Below are positions 34,570 through 46,238 of a stretch of DNA of 64,000 nt, one piece after another; the stretch's first letter is position 1; the number at the start of each line of letters is the position of its first letter. The notes below the pieces were generated by a model, which saw only the letters and a program-made list of their open reading frames with translations, made no database searches and was not told where the DNA came from. This stretch comes from Glebionis coronaria (Eukaryota > Streptophyta > Magnoliopsida > Asterales > Asteraceae). The position numbers were made by a program, and so were the translations under genes. The stretch is taken from assembly GCA_025667525.1 (NCBI GenBank), contig CM046878.1, positions 513,988,274-514,052,273 on the forward strand, written 5' to 3'.

Positions 34570-35044
34570 AATCATTTCATTTGAACGTGGCTTTACATTT
34601 AGATGAACACCAATAAAAAGACCTAGAAACTATGTCATCAAATAACGATGCCTTCAAGGGAATAGAAGCCTCGAAAAGAAGCTTGTTCCGATAAGACCAA
34701 ATATGACACCACATAACGTAGAAGATACCCTCGATGAGGTTCTTATGCTTTGATCGAAGCCTCAATGTATGTATCATAGTCACAACCACCAACATCTGGG
34801 ATGTCCCACAAATTTGTAATCATGCGAAAGATGACAAACAATCTCACACTTGAAAATTAAATGGGTAGAAGATTCGGGTTCCTTCTCGCATATGGGACAA
34901 ATGATAGAGTCAATAGCAATACATCTAAGTGAAATATTAATGCACGTCAGGTGGGAGTCTAGCTTCACTTTTCAAGCTAAGATGTTGATCTTGATGGGAA
35001 ATGCTTTTATCCAACGAGTTTTAGAGGATACAAGAGGATACAGG
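34570..35044 (-). pseudogene. LINE 3' fragment: zinc-binding RT tail
   Basis: Two short frames (34780-34968 and 34577-34795) and the sequence before them read like the end of a plant LINE ORF2: TRWIKAFPIKINILA, then the zinc-binding segment CPICEKEPESSTHLIFKC, then MWCHIWSYRNKLLFEASIP and FDDIVSRSFYWCSSKCKATFK. Several stops and a frame change break it. It is cut at about 35044 by the F 3' LTR; the upstream part of the LINE should lie beyond F, outside the window. Confidence 0.8.
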
Positions 35045-35774
35045 TGCTTAATATAATTAATAACATGTTAAATATAATCAAAACGCAGCGGAATAAGCAC
35101 CTATGAACGGATCCATAGAGTCATATGATTAATCAATAAAAAAAAGAAAAAGGGAGATAAAGTATACCTTATAGCGTGATTAAATAAGATAAACCGGAGA
35201 CAATCACCACATGATCTACCCAAGAAACCAAGTGATCAAAATAGAGCACCTCTATGAATATGATCCACACTACACTTCCTTGTATACCAATTAGATGCTA
35301 GTCTAAATAACCCGTGATACGTAAATCAATTTAGTACTATGTAAAACAAAAGTTTTGATCAAAACCAAAAAATGAAAACCATTTTCATCCCACTGTTATT
35401 ATGAGCCGTCACTTTTGTTTTAAAACCATAAGAATGAAAAACGTATCTTTTGTTTTTATTACATTGATTTGACCAATCAATACCAATCAATTTTAAAACA
35501 AAACGTAACCTTATAAATCACAATTAGAAGGTCGGCTATAATGGGCAATAAAATGGGCCTCTCCATTTATTTTTTAAAGTCTAAGAATACACTAATTATA
35601 ATTTAGTTATTATAAGACAAGTATTGATCCCGAGTTACGTAGGTTATTAATATACCGTAAATACGATAGACACGGAATATTGAAATGGTACCTCAGTGTA
35701 TATGTGTGTGACCCCATAGGCCCATATGTGTCTAGCCATATAAATAGTTGTTATGACACGAGCAAACACCAACA
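35045..35774 (-). repeat. F 3' LTR (about 730 bp)
   Basis: On the minus strand it begins TGTTGGTGTTTGC at 35774 straight after a GTGGGAGC polypurine tract. The inner sequence ends with TTCCGCTGCG (about 35084-35093) and an AT-rich tail, as Copia LTRs often do. The far edge (35045, ...TTAAGCA) is a best guess because no partner LTR is visible. Confidence 0.65.
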
Positions 35775-35785
35775 GCTCCCACTTG
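35775..35785 (-). other. F polypurine tract
   Basis: Minus-strand CAAGTGGGAGC abuts the 3' LTR start. Confidence 0.7.
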
Positions 35786-36225
35786 CGCACGTCATAATAA
35801 TCATGTAATTATAAAAGCAATGGTTAGCGTCTAGCAACACGCCAATGCCCTAGAAACATATGAGGATAGCTTCTTAAACATATCATTTTAAATGGTGTAG
35901 ATATCAGTCATCCTTTTGTTTCAAATACCCTGTTAAACTTTAGACATGGATCAAAAGTCATTCTTAAGTTTAACTATTCTGTTTCTCGATATAGATATTG
36001 AACTAGATTACCAAATTAATCAAGTATCATCTTAATTATATTTGGGTGTAGCCACACATACATCTGTACAATTCATCAAGGGGCCCAGTAGTATCTAACT
36101 CCAATACATGTGGAGGAACAAATCCTCTTTTGACTGCACGTGTCGTTCATGTGTTTCACATCGCACCTGAAAATGGTCTTTATAGTAGCCTTGTTCAGGA
36201 CAACGTTGAACCATATCAAGGATTG
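35786..36225 (-). other. F non-coding region, left of D
   Basis: Together with 62749-63142 this forms the stretch of about 830 bp between the F pol stop and its polypurine tract. I see no gene in either part. Confidence 0.65.
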
Positions 36226-36230
36226 ACATT

Positions 36231-37560
36231 TGATCGACGTCGAAGTGTCGGTAAAAAAAAATAACCTAATTACCTTATACTAGATAGGGTAAATGGGTAT
36301 CGATCCACGAGGACTATGTGGTTTTAGTTTAAGTTTTGAGGTGATCACTGATCAATAAAGGTTTTGGTTTTGAAATCTGACAACTAAAATACTTTTGATA
36401 ATAAAAATGCTGATTAAAAATTAAAATTAATTATTAAACTAATAGTAAAGCTAGAAAAATAAAATAAAGATGTAAACAATTAAAAGAAAAATGTAATCCC
36501 TTCCAGCTCCTAATATTTATGGTTGCACTTATGGATTATCGTAACTTTTTAGAACCGATGACAAAGATTATTTTGACTTAATATGAATGAATTAATGTCG
36601 GCATTTATTATGTTTATCAACGACTCGCAATAATAAATCTTATATTAATCCAACCAATAGTTATGTTTTAACAATTTATTTAGGTACAATTTATATTGAT
36701 TATACGACCATCTTTTTTTAACTAAATAAAATAAGTATGAATCGTTAACTAATAATAAATTGTCTAGCACAAACAATTTAACATAACATTAAGTCAATAA
36801 AAATAATTTATAAATAAATCGTAAATCATGTAAAATAAATATGATAATCCAAAAGTAATGATCAAACCATAAATAAAGTTACCGGAAAGAATTACAACAA
36901 AATTAGCCGGACATCGCGATGCACTTGGCCCACTTTATATCAATCACCATTATTTTGCTTTTGATATTTGCCTTCTTTTTTTCCACTATCCTTACTTTTC
37001 TGTTACGACTAATTCTCCAAAAGACCTCAAAAAGACAAATCGTCTTTCTTTCTCCCAAAAACAATCGCACCTCTCTTGTGTTTTTTTTAATCCTATTTTT
37101 TTTTGCGGCTGTGTCATCCAAAAGATTCTCCCCCAAATCGATTTCCTTTCAATTGATATATATATACTCAAAGGTCGGTTAACTTTGTATAATGGGCCAA
37201 AGGTTAAAATTTATGTTATTTTTTTTTTACTTTTTTTATTTATTCTTTTGAAGTATAATAACTTTGGCCCAATTAAAAATAACCGAACACCAAGAATTGC
37301 TCAAACGAAACCCGGACGAATAAAAGATGACCAGAAATATTGCGACACGCTCAAATCTTTTTCTTCAATATTTTTTTCTTCATTCATCGGCGCTCACAAT
37401 GTCTTTTCTCCAAAAAATTAATTAAAGCGGCCATTTTATTCCATTTCGCTCGTAACCTACATAATCACAAAACACACTCAAAGTACATATATAACGAAAA
37501 ATAAATATATAGCTAAGCTAAATTAACATGCTATTAGGTGTATGCAAAATACACCCATCA
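36231..37560 (-). repeat. D 3' LTR (1330 bp)
   Basis: Minus strand starts TGATGGGTGTATTTTGC and ends CGTCGATCA. It carries a terminal hairpin GGTGTAT...ATACACC at 37537-37555 and a TATATATATA stretch near 37156. It pairs with 61414-62743. Confidence 0.96.
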
Positions 37561-37572
37561 AATCCCCTCATG
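37561..37572 (-). other. D polypurine tract
   Basis: Minus-strand GCATGAGGGGATT abuts the LTR start TGATGGG. Confidence 0.75.
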
Positions 37573-39259
37573 CTTAAAGCCTTTACTTGTCCCAAGTAAA
37601 AATAAAATAAAAATATACAAGCATGTTAATTTCATAATTTTTAATCATTCTATTGAAATTTCATCAAAAAGATTACATTCAACCTAATACACTAATAACC
37701 ATCCTACATGACAAATAATCCAAAATGATTACCAATATTTTTGTCCTTCTTAAACACTTAGCATAACCATTCCCATTGACTCCATTTACTTTATGTTTCA
37801 TATAATTAACCATGTGTCCAACGTACCTAATGCACACCCATAATCAATCTAAACATTAATCTAAATCAAGAGGTGAGAATATCGTACACCTTTTATAACA
37901 TTGGAGTTTTTATACATAATAGCACATCATAAGCCATCATACTTTAGCTTACATACTTCCACTTTTTTTTTTCTCTTTTTTTTCACATTTTTTTTCATTT
38001 TTTTTTCACATCACACATAAACTCTCTCTTTTTTAGCCATTCGAGACCGTTTCTTATACAAGTCATCTCGAACGCTTTATATACTCCTTTTAAGGTTGAT
38101 ATAAAGACCAATTATTCAGAAAAATGAATATCTATCCTATAGGTGCATACTAAGACACATCGGCACATGGGAACCGGTTAATTAAGTCTGTTTAATTAAA
38201 TGGGAACAGTTATACTTCGTGCCTACTGGTATATCACATGATAGAATTATCTACCACATAGTCTAATTATACAATGCACTAAATTAAACTAATCTTCCTA
38301 ATTTCATTACAATAATACAAGGATTGGGTTATTTCACATAAAATTGTCTCAGCTAAGTGCAATGCTATCCATCATAAAAATTAGCGTCTGACCCATGCTA
38401 ACAACTAAAGTATCACCTTGCGCGGGTGACGAATCAGATAGGCAAGCCCAGCATATGACTACCACCAATAATTATGACAGTTCTCCAACTCTTTTCTAAG
38501 GCCACCGTGCGCGGGTGGCGAGCCGAATAAGATCAATTCTAAGTGTCCTAACCCAACTATTACATTATTATATTTCATATTATTTATTTAAACTTTCTAC
38601 TCGATCTAAGCAAAGGTAAGTAGAGGGAATTCAACCGGCGTGGTTTGATCATCTAATTATACATATGCCTAACTACATGCAAACAATCAAATCAATTTAA
38701 TAACCAAATTATACAATGGAATCGGGTGCACCTGATAATTAAGGCCAAATCTTCTAGCTTGCTCCAATAAATCATCCACAAGCTAATCTTCAGAATCTGC
38801 AAACACTCAACAAACATATATGTAGAAGAAACTTCCACATCTAATTAGCACAAGACTCTTATAATGTGATTTAAAATTTTAAAAATTTCCAATTTTTCAC
38901 AAAAATCACATTTTAACCCATTTTGACCAAAATTTCACACAAAAACATGTAACACATGTGCCACCTCCCCCCAACTTAAAGCATTGCATTGCCCCTAATG
39001 CAAAAACTTTAAATTGAAATTTTGGTTAAAAATCAATTTGACAAACTCACACAAAAAACATAAACCTAACTCACTTTCGTAGGAATCACGGTTGCATTTA
39101 GCGTATACAACAAGCCTTTAAACCACTCGGTAGCCCGACTGGACGAGTTTTGTCTCGTGAGGGTTTGTAGTGAACACACCCACAAAGTTCCACAAACCAC
39201 GGGTTGCCTCCCGCGAAGCGCTAAGTTTACCGTCTTCAGCCAGACATAACTCAAATGAG
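37573..39259 (-). other. D non-coding 3' region
   Basis: This 1.7-kb stretch has no supported gene and no env-like frame. It contains T-rich tracts (about 37966-38010), two similar GCGCGGGTG(A/G)CGA words (about 38417 and 38511) and the conserved post-pol motif at 39201-39222. Confidence 0.75.
39201..39222 (-). other. Conserved post-pol motif of D
   Basis: GGGTTGCCTCCCGCGAAGCG lies about 38 bp past the pol stop, as in A. Confidence 0.6.
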
Positions 39260-42200
39260 CTATTGAGACAGTTGGAGTGGTTCCAAATAAACCACATCCA
39301 CCGTTTCCATCTGATCACTCTCCAACTCAACATACGACTTTAAACGGTGTCCATTAACTTTAAAAGGCTCTCCACCCACCATATTTTTTATTTCAATGGC
39401 TCCGTATGGAGAGACTTTAGTCACAACGTATGGACCCGTCCATTTACTTCTCAACTTTCTAGGAAAAAGCTTAAGTCTAGCATTGAATAACCAAACTTTT
39501 TGACCAACCAAGAAGGACTTCTTGGTGATGTGTCGATCATGAAAAGCTTTGGTTTTCTCCTTATAAATCCTAGAACTTTCATAAGCATCACGTCTGATCT
39601 CATCCAATTCAGATAATTGAAGTTTCCTAGAACTACCCGCTTTCTCTAAATCCAAATTAACAGTCTTAATCGCCCATTCAGCCCTATGCTCTATCTCAAC
39701 CGGTAAATGACATGCCTTACCATATACTAACTTATACGGTGACATACCAATAGGAGTCTTAAAAGCCGTCCTATATGCCCACAGAGCATCATCTAACCTC
39801 AAGGACCAATCTTTCCTATCACTACGGATGGTCTTTTCCAAAATTCGCTTAATCTCCCTATTAGATACTTCCACCTGTCCACTAGTCTGTGGGTGATAAG
39901 GGGTAGCTATCCTATGATTAACTCCATAGTGTTTCAGTAATTTCCCAAATTTAAAGTTCTTAAAGTGAGAACCCCCATCACTAATTATAGCCTTAGGAAT
40001 TCCATGTCTAGTAAAGATATTTTTCTTAACAAACTTAAGAACTACACTATGGTCATTGGTTCTAGTAGCTTCAGCCTCTACCCACTTAAACACATAATCA
40101 ACTGCCACTAAAATGTACACATTGCCATGGGAAGTGGGGAATGGTCCCATAAAGTCAATACCCCACACGTCAAAGATCTCAACAACAAGTATGGGGTTCA
40201 TAGGCATTTGATCACGCCTTGAAATCCCTCCAACTTGTTGGCAACGAATACATGCTTTCACAAAAGACTGGGCATCCTTGAATATAGTCGGCCAAAAGAA
40301 ACCGCTTTGTAGGATTTTATGCCCAGTTTTTGTAGCACCAAAGTGTCCACCACATGCATAAGAATGGCAATGAGCCAATATGTCCATATGCTCATGGTCA
40401 GGAACACATCTCCTAACAACTTGGTCAGCACATACCTTATATAGCTCAGGATCCTCCCAAAAATAATGCTTCAACTGAGAGAAGAAGTATTTTCTTTGTT
40501 GTTTGGACCAAAAATCCGGAAGCTTTTTAACAGCTAGGTACTTAACTATATTTGCGTACCAAGGAACCTTAGAAACCTCAAATAAGCTTTCATCCGGAAA
40601 GCTTTCCTTAATTACGTCAGAAGGGTTGAACGGCGGAGGGATAATTCTAGACAGATGGTCGGCAACTACATTTTCTGACCCCTTTTTATCCCGAATTTCT
40701 AGATTAAATTCCTGTAAAAGCAAAATCCACCTAAGCAACCTCGGTTTTGTCTCTTTCTTAGTCAACAAATGTCTTAAGGCACTATGATCTGAAAATACTA
40801 TCACCTTAGAATGCCCCCAAATATATGACCTAAACTTATCAAGAGCAAAAACCACAGCTAACAACTCTTTTTCAGTAGTGGTGTAATTCATTTGAGCTTC
40901 TGAAAAAGTCTTACTAGCATAAAAGATTACAACGGGTTTCTTATCGACCCGCTGTCCTAGAACCGCCCCAGCGGCATAATCACTCGCATCACACATGATC
41001 TCGAAAGGCTTCGACCAATCAGGTGATTGCAGAATAGGAGCTTCTACAAGCTTTTGCTTAAGCATATTGAATGCGTTAAGACATGATTCATTAAAGTCAA
41101 AGCGTGCATCTTTTAAGAGTAGATTTCAAAGAGGCTTTGATATAGCACTAAAATCTTTAATAAATCGCCTATAGAACCCGGCATGACCAAGAAAAGAACG
41201 CACACTTTTGACGGTAGTGGGAGGAGGAAGGGTTGAAATTACTTGAACTTTGGCACGATCAACCTCAAACCCTTTTTCAGACACAACATGCCCTAATACT
41301 ATTCCCTCACGAACCATGAAATGGCTCTTCTCCCAACTAAGCACCAAATTAGTTTCGGTGCATCTTTTTAACACACTTTCAAGCTGATCAAGGCAGCTTT
41401 CAAAAGATTGACCAAAGATGGAGAAATCATCCATAAATATCTCTACAGATTCTCCAACCATGTCAGAAAAGATACTCATCATACACCGCTGAAAGGTAGC
41501 AGGTGCATTACACAGGCCAAAAGGCATTCTTCGAGATGCAAACGTCCCGTATGGACATGTAAACGTAGTTTTGGCCTGGTCATCAGGATGGATGGGTATT
41601 TGATTATAACCGGAGTACCCATCCAAGAAGCAATATAATTTTTTACCCGAAAGCTTCTCAACTATTTGATCAATGAAAGGTAGTGGGAAGTGATCTTTAG
41701 ATGTGGCATTATTCAGCTTACGGTAATCTATACAAACTCTCCACCCAGTGACTGGTCGGGTTGTGAGCTTTTCCCCATTCTCGGTTTCAACAACGGTGAT
41801 TCCGGCCTTTTTAGGCACCGTTTGAGTAGGACTTACCCATTTACTATCCGAGATGGGATAGATGATACCGGCATCTAACCATTTAAGAACTTTCGTCTTA
41901 ACTACCTCTTTCATATTAGGATTCAGACGCCTTTGCGCATCTCTTGCTGGCTTAATATTTGGGTCCGTAACAATTCGATGCATACATAATGAAGGGCTGA
42001 TCCCTTTCAAGTCTGCAATCGTCCATCCTACTGCTGCTTTGTACTTGGAAAGCACTTTTAGAAGTGCTTCCTCTTGTGATTCAGAAAGATTAGAAGCAAC
42101 AATAACGAGTAAAGTATTGTTAGGACCTAGAAAAGCATATTTGAGATTAGATGGCAAAGGTTTTAACTCAAGAGTTGGAGGCACCTCCAAAGACGGCTTC

Positions 42201-42634
42201 GTAGCCGTGTCAAAAGTAGAAGGCAAGGGCTCCACTTTATACGACCAAGGTGGTTTTTGATGGTCCAAAGAACTGACCAAACACTCTTGAATCTCTAGAA
42301 CTTCAGCAACGTCAAGAATATCCTCATTATCACCAGTTAAATATAACTCCAAAGGATCATCCTTAAGCATACGGGGTGCATGCTTTTGGACTTCCTCATC
42401 AATCACGTCAACTTGGTAGCATTCATTCATCGTAGGAGAATTCATAGAATTAAACACATTCATTCTTATCTTTTTATTACCGAATGCAATATCCATGGCG
42501 CCAGTCCGACAATTAATCCTAGCATCTATCGTGGCTAAGAATGGACGGCCAAGGATAATAGTTGGTTGAACATCCTTGTATTGTGACTCGGTGTCCATAA
42601 CAAAGAAGTAAACTGGGTAATAGAAATCATCAAC
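39260..42634 (-). pseudogene. D pol, C-terminal part (protease end to integrase)
   Basis: It picks up inside the protease after C (DDFYYPVYFFVMDTES, LGRPFLATIDA). Reverse transcriptase has [29 protein letters not shown] and IFMDDFSIF. RNase H has [14 protein letters not shown]. The integrase has an HHCC finger, [21 protein letters not shown] and [14 protein letters not shown]. The C-terminal integrase tail ends at 39260. One TGA at 41126-41128, between reverse transcriptase and RNase H (AISKPL then NLLLKDARF), interrupts an otherwise open frame. Removing C and one copy of TCAAC joins this to 58986-61255 as exactly 1880 codons. Confidence 0.94.
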
Positions 42635-42953
42635 TGTTAGAAATACGTTTTTACGTATATTAGAAGTATCGGTCACTCCACAATATTATTAATGATTGTA
42701 ATAGCTCGTAGGTAATAGTTGCTTATTAAGTTAAGTAAGCACCGGTCCATGGGCTTGTCATGGACCGGCCCAAGCCCAATGTAGCTTGGAAGTATAAATA
42801 CCCCTTTCCTCCTTGGAAAGGGGTTGGTTGTTGAATGTTTCTCATTTTCACTTCTTGAAATAACACATAGTTTTCTCTCACTTTCTCTCTCTAGTTTCTC
42901 TCTCTAGAAGACATCAACCCCTTCATAGATTCATAGGTTATCAAGATTCTACA
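42635..42953 (+). repeat. C 5' LTR (319 bp)
   Basis: It starts TGTTAGAAATACG and ends AAGATTCTACA. It differs from the 3' LTR at four positions (for example GTAAGCACC versus GTAAGAACC). It is short for an element of this size. Confidence 0.97.
42793..42800 (+). promoter_or_regulatory. TATA box in C 5' LTR
   Basis: TATAAATA is followed by the hairpin CCTTTCC...GGAAAGG. The twin in the 3' LTR is at 58825-58832. Confidence 0.65.
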
Positions 42954-42955
42954 TT

Positions 42956-42968
42956 TGGTATCAAGAGC
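42956..42968 (+). other. C primer-binding site
   Basis: TGGTATCAAGAGC begins two bases after the LTR. It is the initiator-Met-type site with one extra A compared with TGGTATCAGAGC, a variant known from other plant Copia elements. Confidence 0.85.
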
Positions 42969-43220
42969 TATGGGGTGATTTAAGGTAATGATTTGTGTGG
43001 TTTTTTAGTTTTTGATTGTATTAGTGTTCTTTAAGAAGATCATCTTGATTCTTGGTGTTTTTTGGTGTTTTTGTGATTGGGATTAGTAGATAAGTACTAG
43101 TTTTTACTTATTATTGTAGAAATCACAAAACTTTTTGGGTTATTTGGTAAAAAATCTGGGTTTAAATCACCGTTTTTGATCGACTGTATACCTCGAACAA
43201 ACCTTCTGTTTTTCCCAGTA

Positions 43221-43717
43221 AAGTTCCGAACCAAGAACCAAAAAGTTCCGAACCAAGCACTTCCGAACCAAGCACTTCCGAACCAAGCACTTCCGAACCA
43301 AGAACTTCCGAATCAAGAACTTCCGAATCAAGAACTTCCGAACCAAGCACTTCCGAACCAAGAACTTCCGAATCAAGAACTTCCGAATCAAGAACTTCCG
43401 AACCAAGAACTTCCGAACCAAGAACTTCCGAACCAAGAACTTCCGAACCAAGAACTTCCGAACCAAGAAGTTCCAAACCAAGAAGTTCCGGATCAAGCCA
43501 ACAGTTCCGAACCAAGAAGTTCCGGATCAAGCCAAAAGTTCCGAACCAAGAAGTTTCGAACCAAGAAGTTCCGAACCAAGAAGTTCCGAACCAAGAAGTT
43601 CCGAACCAAGAAGTTCCGAACCAAGAAGTTTCGAACCAAGAAGTTCCGAACCAAGAAGTTCCGAACCAAGAAGTTCCGAATCAACACTTCCGAATCAACA
43701 AAAGTTCCGAATCAAGG
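43221..43717 (+). repeat. C leader array, 15-bp unit CTTCCGAACCAAGAA
   Basis: About 33 tandem units of A(C/G)TTCCGAA(C/T)CAAG(A/C)A occupy 0.5 kb between primer site and gag. Units are mostly 15 bp, so the array is open in frame with Gag ([10 protein letters not shown], then RTKKF). It also leaves open frames on the minus strand, which are not evidence of coding. A higher-order duplication lies around 43483-43545. No ATG precedes the array in the Gag frame. Confidence 0.92.
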
Positions 43718-43853
43718 GTTATTTTGCTTGTTTTTTCGACGATTTTTTAGAGGATTTAATCTTGGTTTCTTACAACAAAAACTCAACACAATTCACAAGC
43801 TTTACTTCACTGCTCGATCAACCGATAATTTTTGTCTCTTTGAAGTTAACAAA

Positions 43854-46238
43854 ATGAATCCGAATTCAGTAATGCCTCAGATGACATCACTTACAGATAT
43901 TTCCGTCATTACGGGAACGGATAATCGCCCGCCAATGCTCATCAAAGAAGTTTTTGAAGCATGGCAAGGCCGGATGATGTCTTACCTTAAGGGAAAACCG
44001 GTTTATGGGAGGCTTATGGTTAAGTCAATTTTAAATGGTCCACTTGACTATGGTACCATCGTGGCTAACAATGTGACTCGACCAAGAGAATTTGAAGAAC
44101 TTACACCAGCTCAACAACTTGTTGCCGATGCAGACGAAAAAGCTCTTCAAACAATTCTCCAAGCTCTTCCCCATGACATCTATAGGATGGTAAGTCAGTA
44201 TACGGTGGCAAAGGATTTATGGGAACGTTTAAAGGTGTTGCTACAAGGTACGTCTCTCACCAAACAGGAAAGGGAATGTCAGTTGTATGACCTGTTTGAT
44301 AGATTCACGTACAACCCAGGGGAAACACTTCACGATTATTACTTCAGATTCACCACACTCATGAATGATCTGAATGTATACAATCTTGTGATTGCTCCAT
44401 TCCAGGTTAACACCAAATTCTTGAATACTTTACCTCAAGCTGAATGGGGTGAGTATATTACCGATGTTAAGTTAACCAGGGATTTGCATAAGTGCAATTT
44501 GGATCAACTATATGCTTTTCTTCAGCAGCATGAGAAACATGTGATCATGCACCGTTCTCCACGAGGTATGTACCCTGATTCATTAGCTTTGATGGCGAAT
44601 CAACCAAGCTTGTCTCACAACAACACTCCTTATATTTTGGGACATCAAGCCTATCATCCATCACCTTACATGACACCAACCTTTCCCCAATACTCGATTC
44701 TACCGCAACTACCCACCTCACATCAGCAACAATATCGGTTTAGTGCACCTTCATCACAATATGCTACACAACCTCACCCAGCAAGTATTGCACCTTATGC
44801 TCAATCTTCATATTCTTCTTATCAAGAGAATGCAGCATATCCAACAAGCTACCCTGATCAAATGAGTATTCCTTCTAGTGATTATGCAGCTCATCAAGAC
44901 CAAGCAATGTACTGTGATGATGAGGAAGTCCCCGTTCCTATATTCAAACAAGGTGCTGACCCAGTTGAAGTGTTAACCACTATGTCTGCTTATCTCACAA
45001 GGACTTTAAGCAAACGAGGATTTAGGGGATCAGCTCCTACCAACAATCAGTTGAGGAATTCATCCAATTCTCGCCAACAAGCTACTATTGAGAATGGCAG
45101 GGTAATAGTTCAGCCTATTCAACCATATCAGGGGAGACCTACCACATCAACTACCAATGCTCGCACGGTCAATCAGGCTCCAATGGTCAATCCTGCTCCA
45201 CGGGCTAATTCCACAGGCAAGTTGAGAATGATTACATGCTACAACTGCAAGGAAGAGGGTCACATGTCCAGGGATTGTAAGAAACCCAAGAGGAGAAGGG
45301 ATGGACAATGGTTTGCAGAGAAGATCTATCTGGTGAATGCTCAGGCACAAGGAAGGGAACTTGATGAAGATGAGCTTGCATTTCTTGCTGATCCAGGGAT
45401 TGCTGAACAAGACACTGTCACCACACAGAATGCAGCATACCAAGCAGATGATCTCGATGCGTATGACTCAGACTGTGATGACTTTCAATCTGCAAAGGCT
45501 GCTCTCATGGCAACTATCTCCAGCTTAGGGCCAGAAAAGAGATCTGAGGTACTTATTAATACCACTGATAATACCACTGATGCTAGTATTCAACCACATC
45601 AAGTTGTGCAAGAGAGTGCTGATTCGAATGACTCTTCGGTGGTGAGTCTTTCAAATGAGGAGACGATCAATGATAGCAATATCAATGTGACTCCCCAGAC
45701 TTTGAGTGAATCACAACCGGGAGCCATTTCGCATACGCCTACTCCTGCTCAACAAGATTTGGTCATGGTTCCTGCTACATTACTTAGCCAAATGAATGCT
45801 GCACTCTTAGAAACACTAGCTAAGAATAAGAATTTGTCTGATGAGCTTGCCTTAAGCAACGAGAAAGTTCAAACTTTGGAATTAGTGCCTTCGTCTAGTA
45901 TTCTAACAAATCCCGAATATGATCACTTTAGAAACAAACAAATGGGTCACTTGCAAGAAATTGAAAACTTAAGAGCAAATTTGTCTAATGAACTTAAAGA
46001 AAAGGAGTTAGTGGTCACTAATTCTCAAAAACTTCAAACGGATTTTGAATCACTCGAGTCTAAGAAGAATGAAATGGAGATTAATGCTACTAATAAGATT
46101 AGAAGTCTAGACTACTTGCTTTTAAGACAATACGCTGCTTCTCAACTAGTGCACTTATTTGATGCTTCGTTTAGAGAATTTAACTTATCTCGTCAAAAGG
46201 CCTTCCCCCTAACCCACGGTATGCAAAACAAGCTTTAA
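43854..46238 (+). pseudogene. C gag (frameshifted at its end)
   Basis: The first ATG in frame is at 43854 ([15 protein letters not shown]); I prefer it to the longer frame through the array, which opens with TTG. Residues about 20-230 are a Copia gag core ([57 protein letters not shown]). A CCHC zinc knuckle [14 protein letters not shown] lies near residues 462-475, followed by an acidic stretch and coiled-coil-like segments. A 1-bp loss in the C run at about 46207-46211 shifts the frame; the intended reading continues ...[17 protein letters not shown] in the frame of 46277. Confidence 0.9.

Noticed and set aside
36903..37421. Small frames in the D LTR, repeated at 62089-62604.
   Set aside because: LTR sequence, low complexity, no conserved start; the frames differ between the copies by indels in T runs.
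43162..43687. Long minus-strand frames through the C leader array (60-120 codons of repeats).
   Set aside because: A 15-bp repeat without stops is open in several frames on both strands; this is a by-product.
43176..43853. N-terminal extension of C Gag through the array.
   Set aside because: No ATG opens it (the frame starts with TTG); the ATG at 43854 fits the Gag family start.
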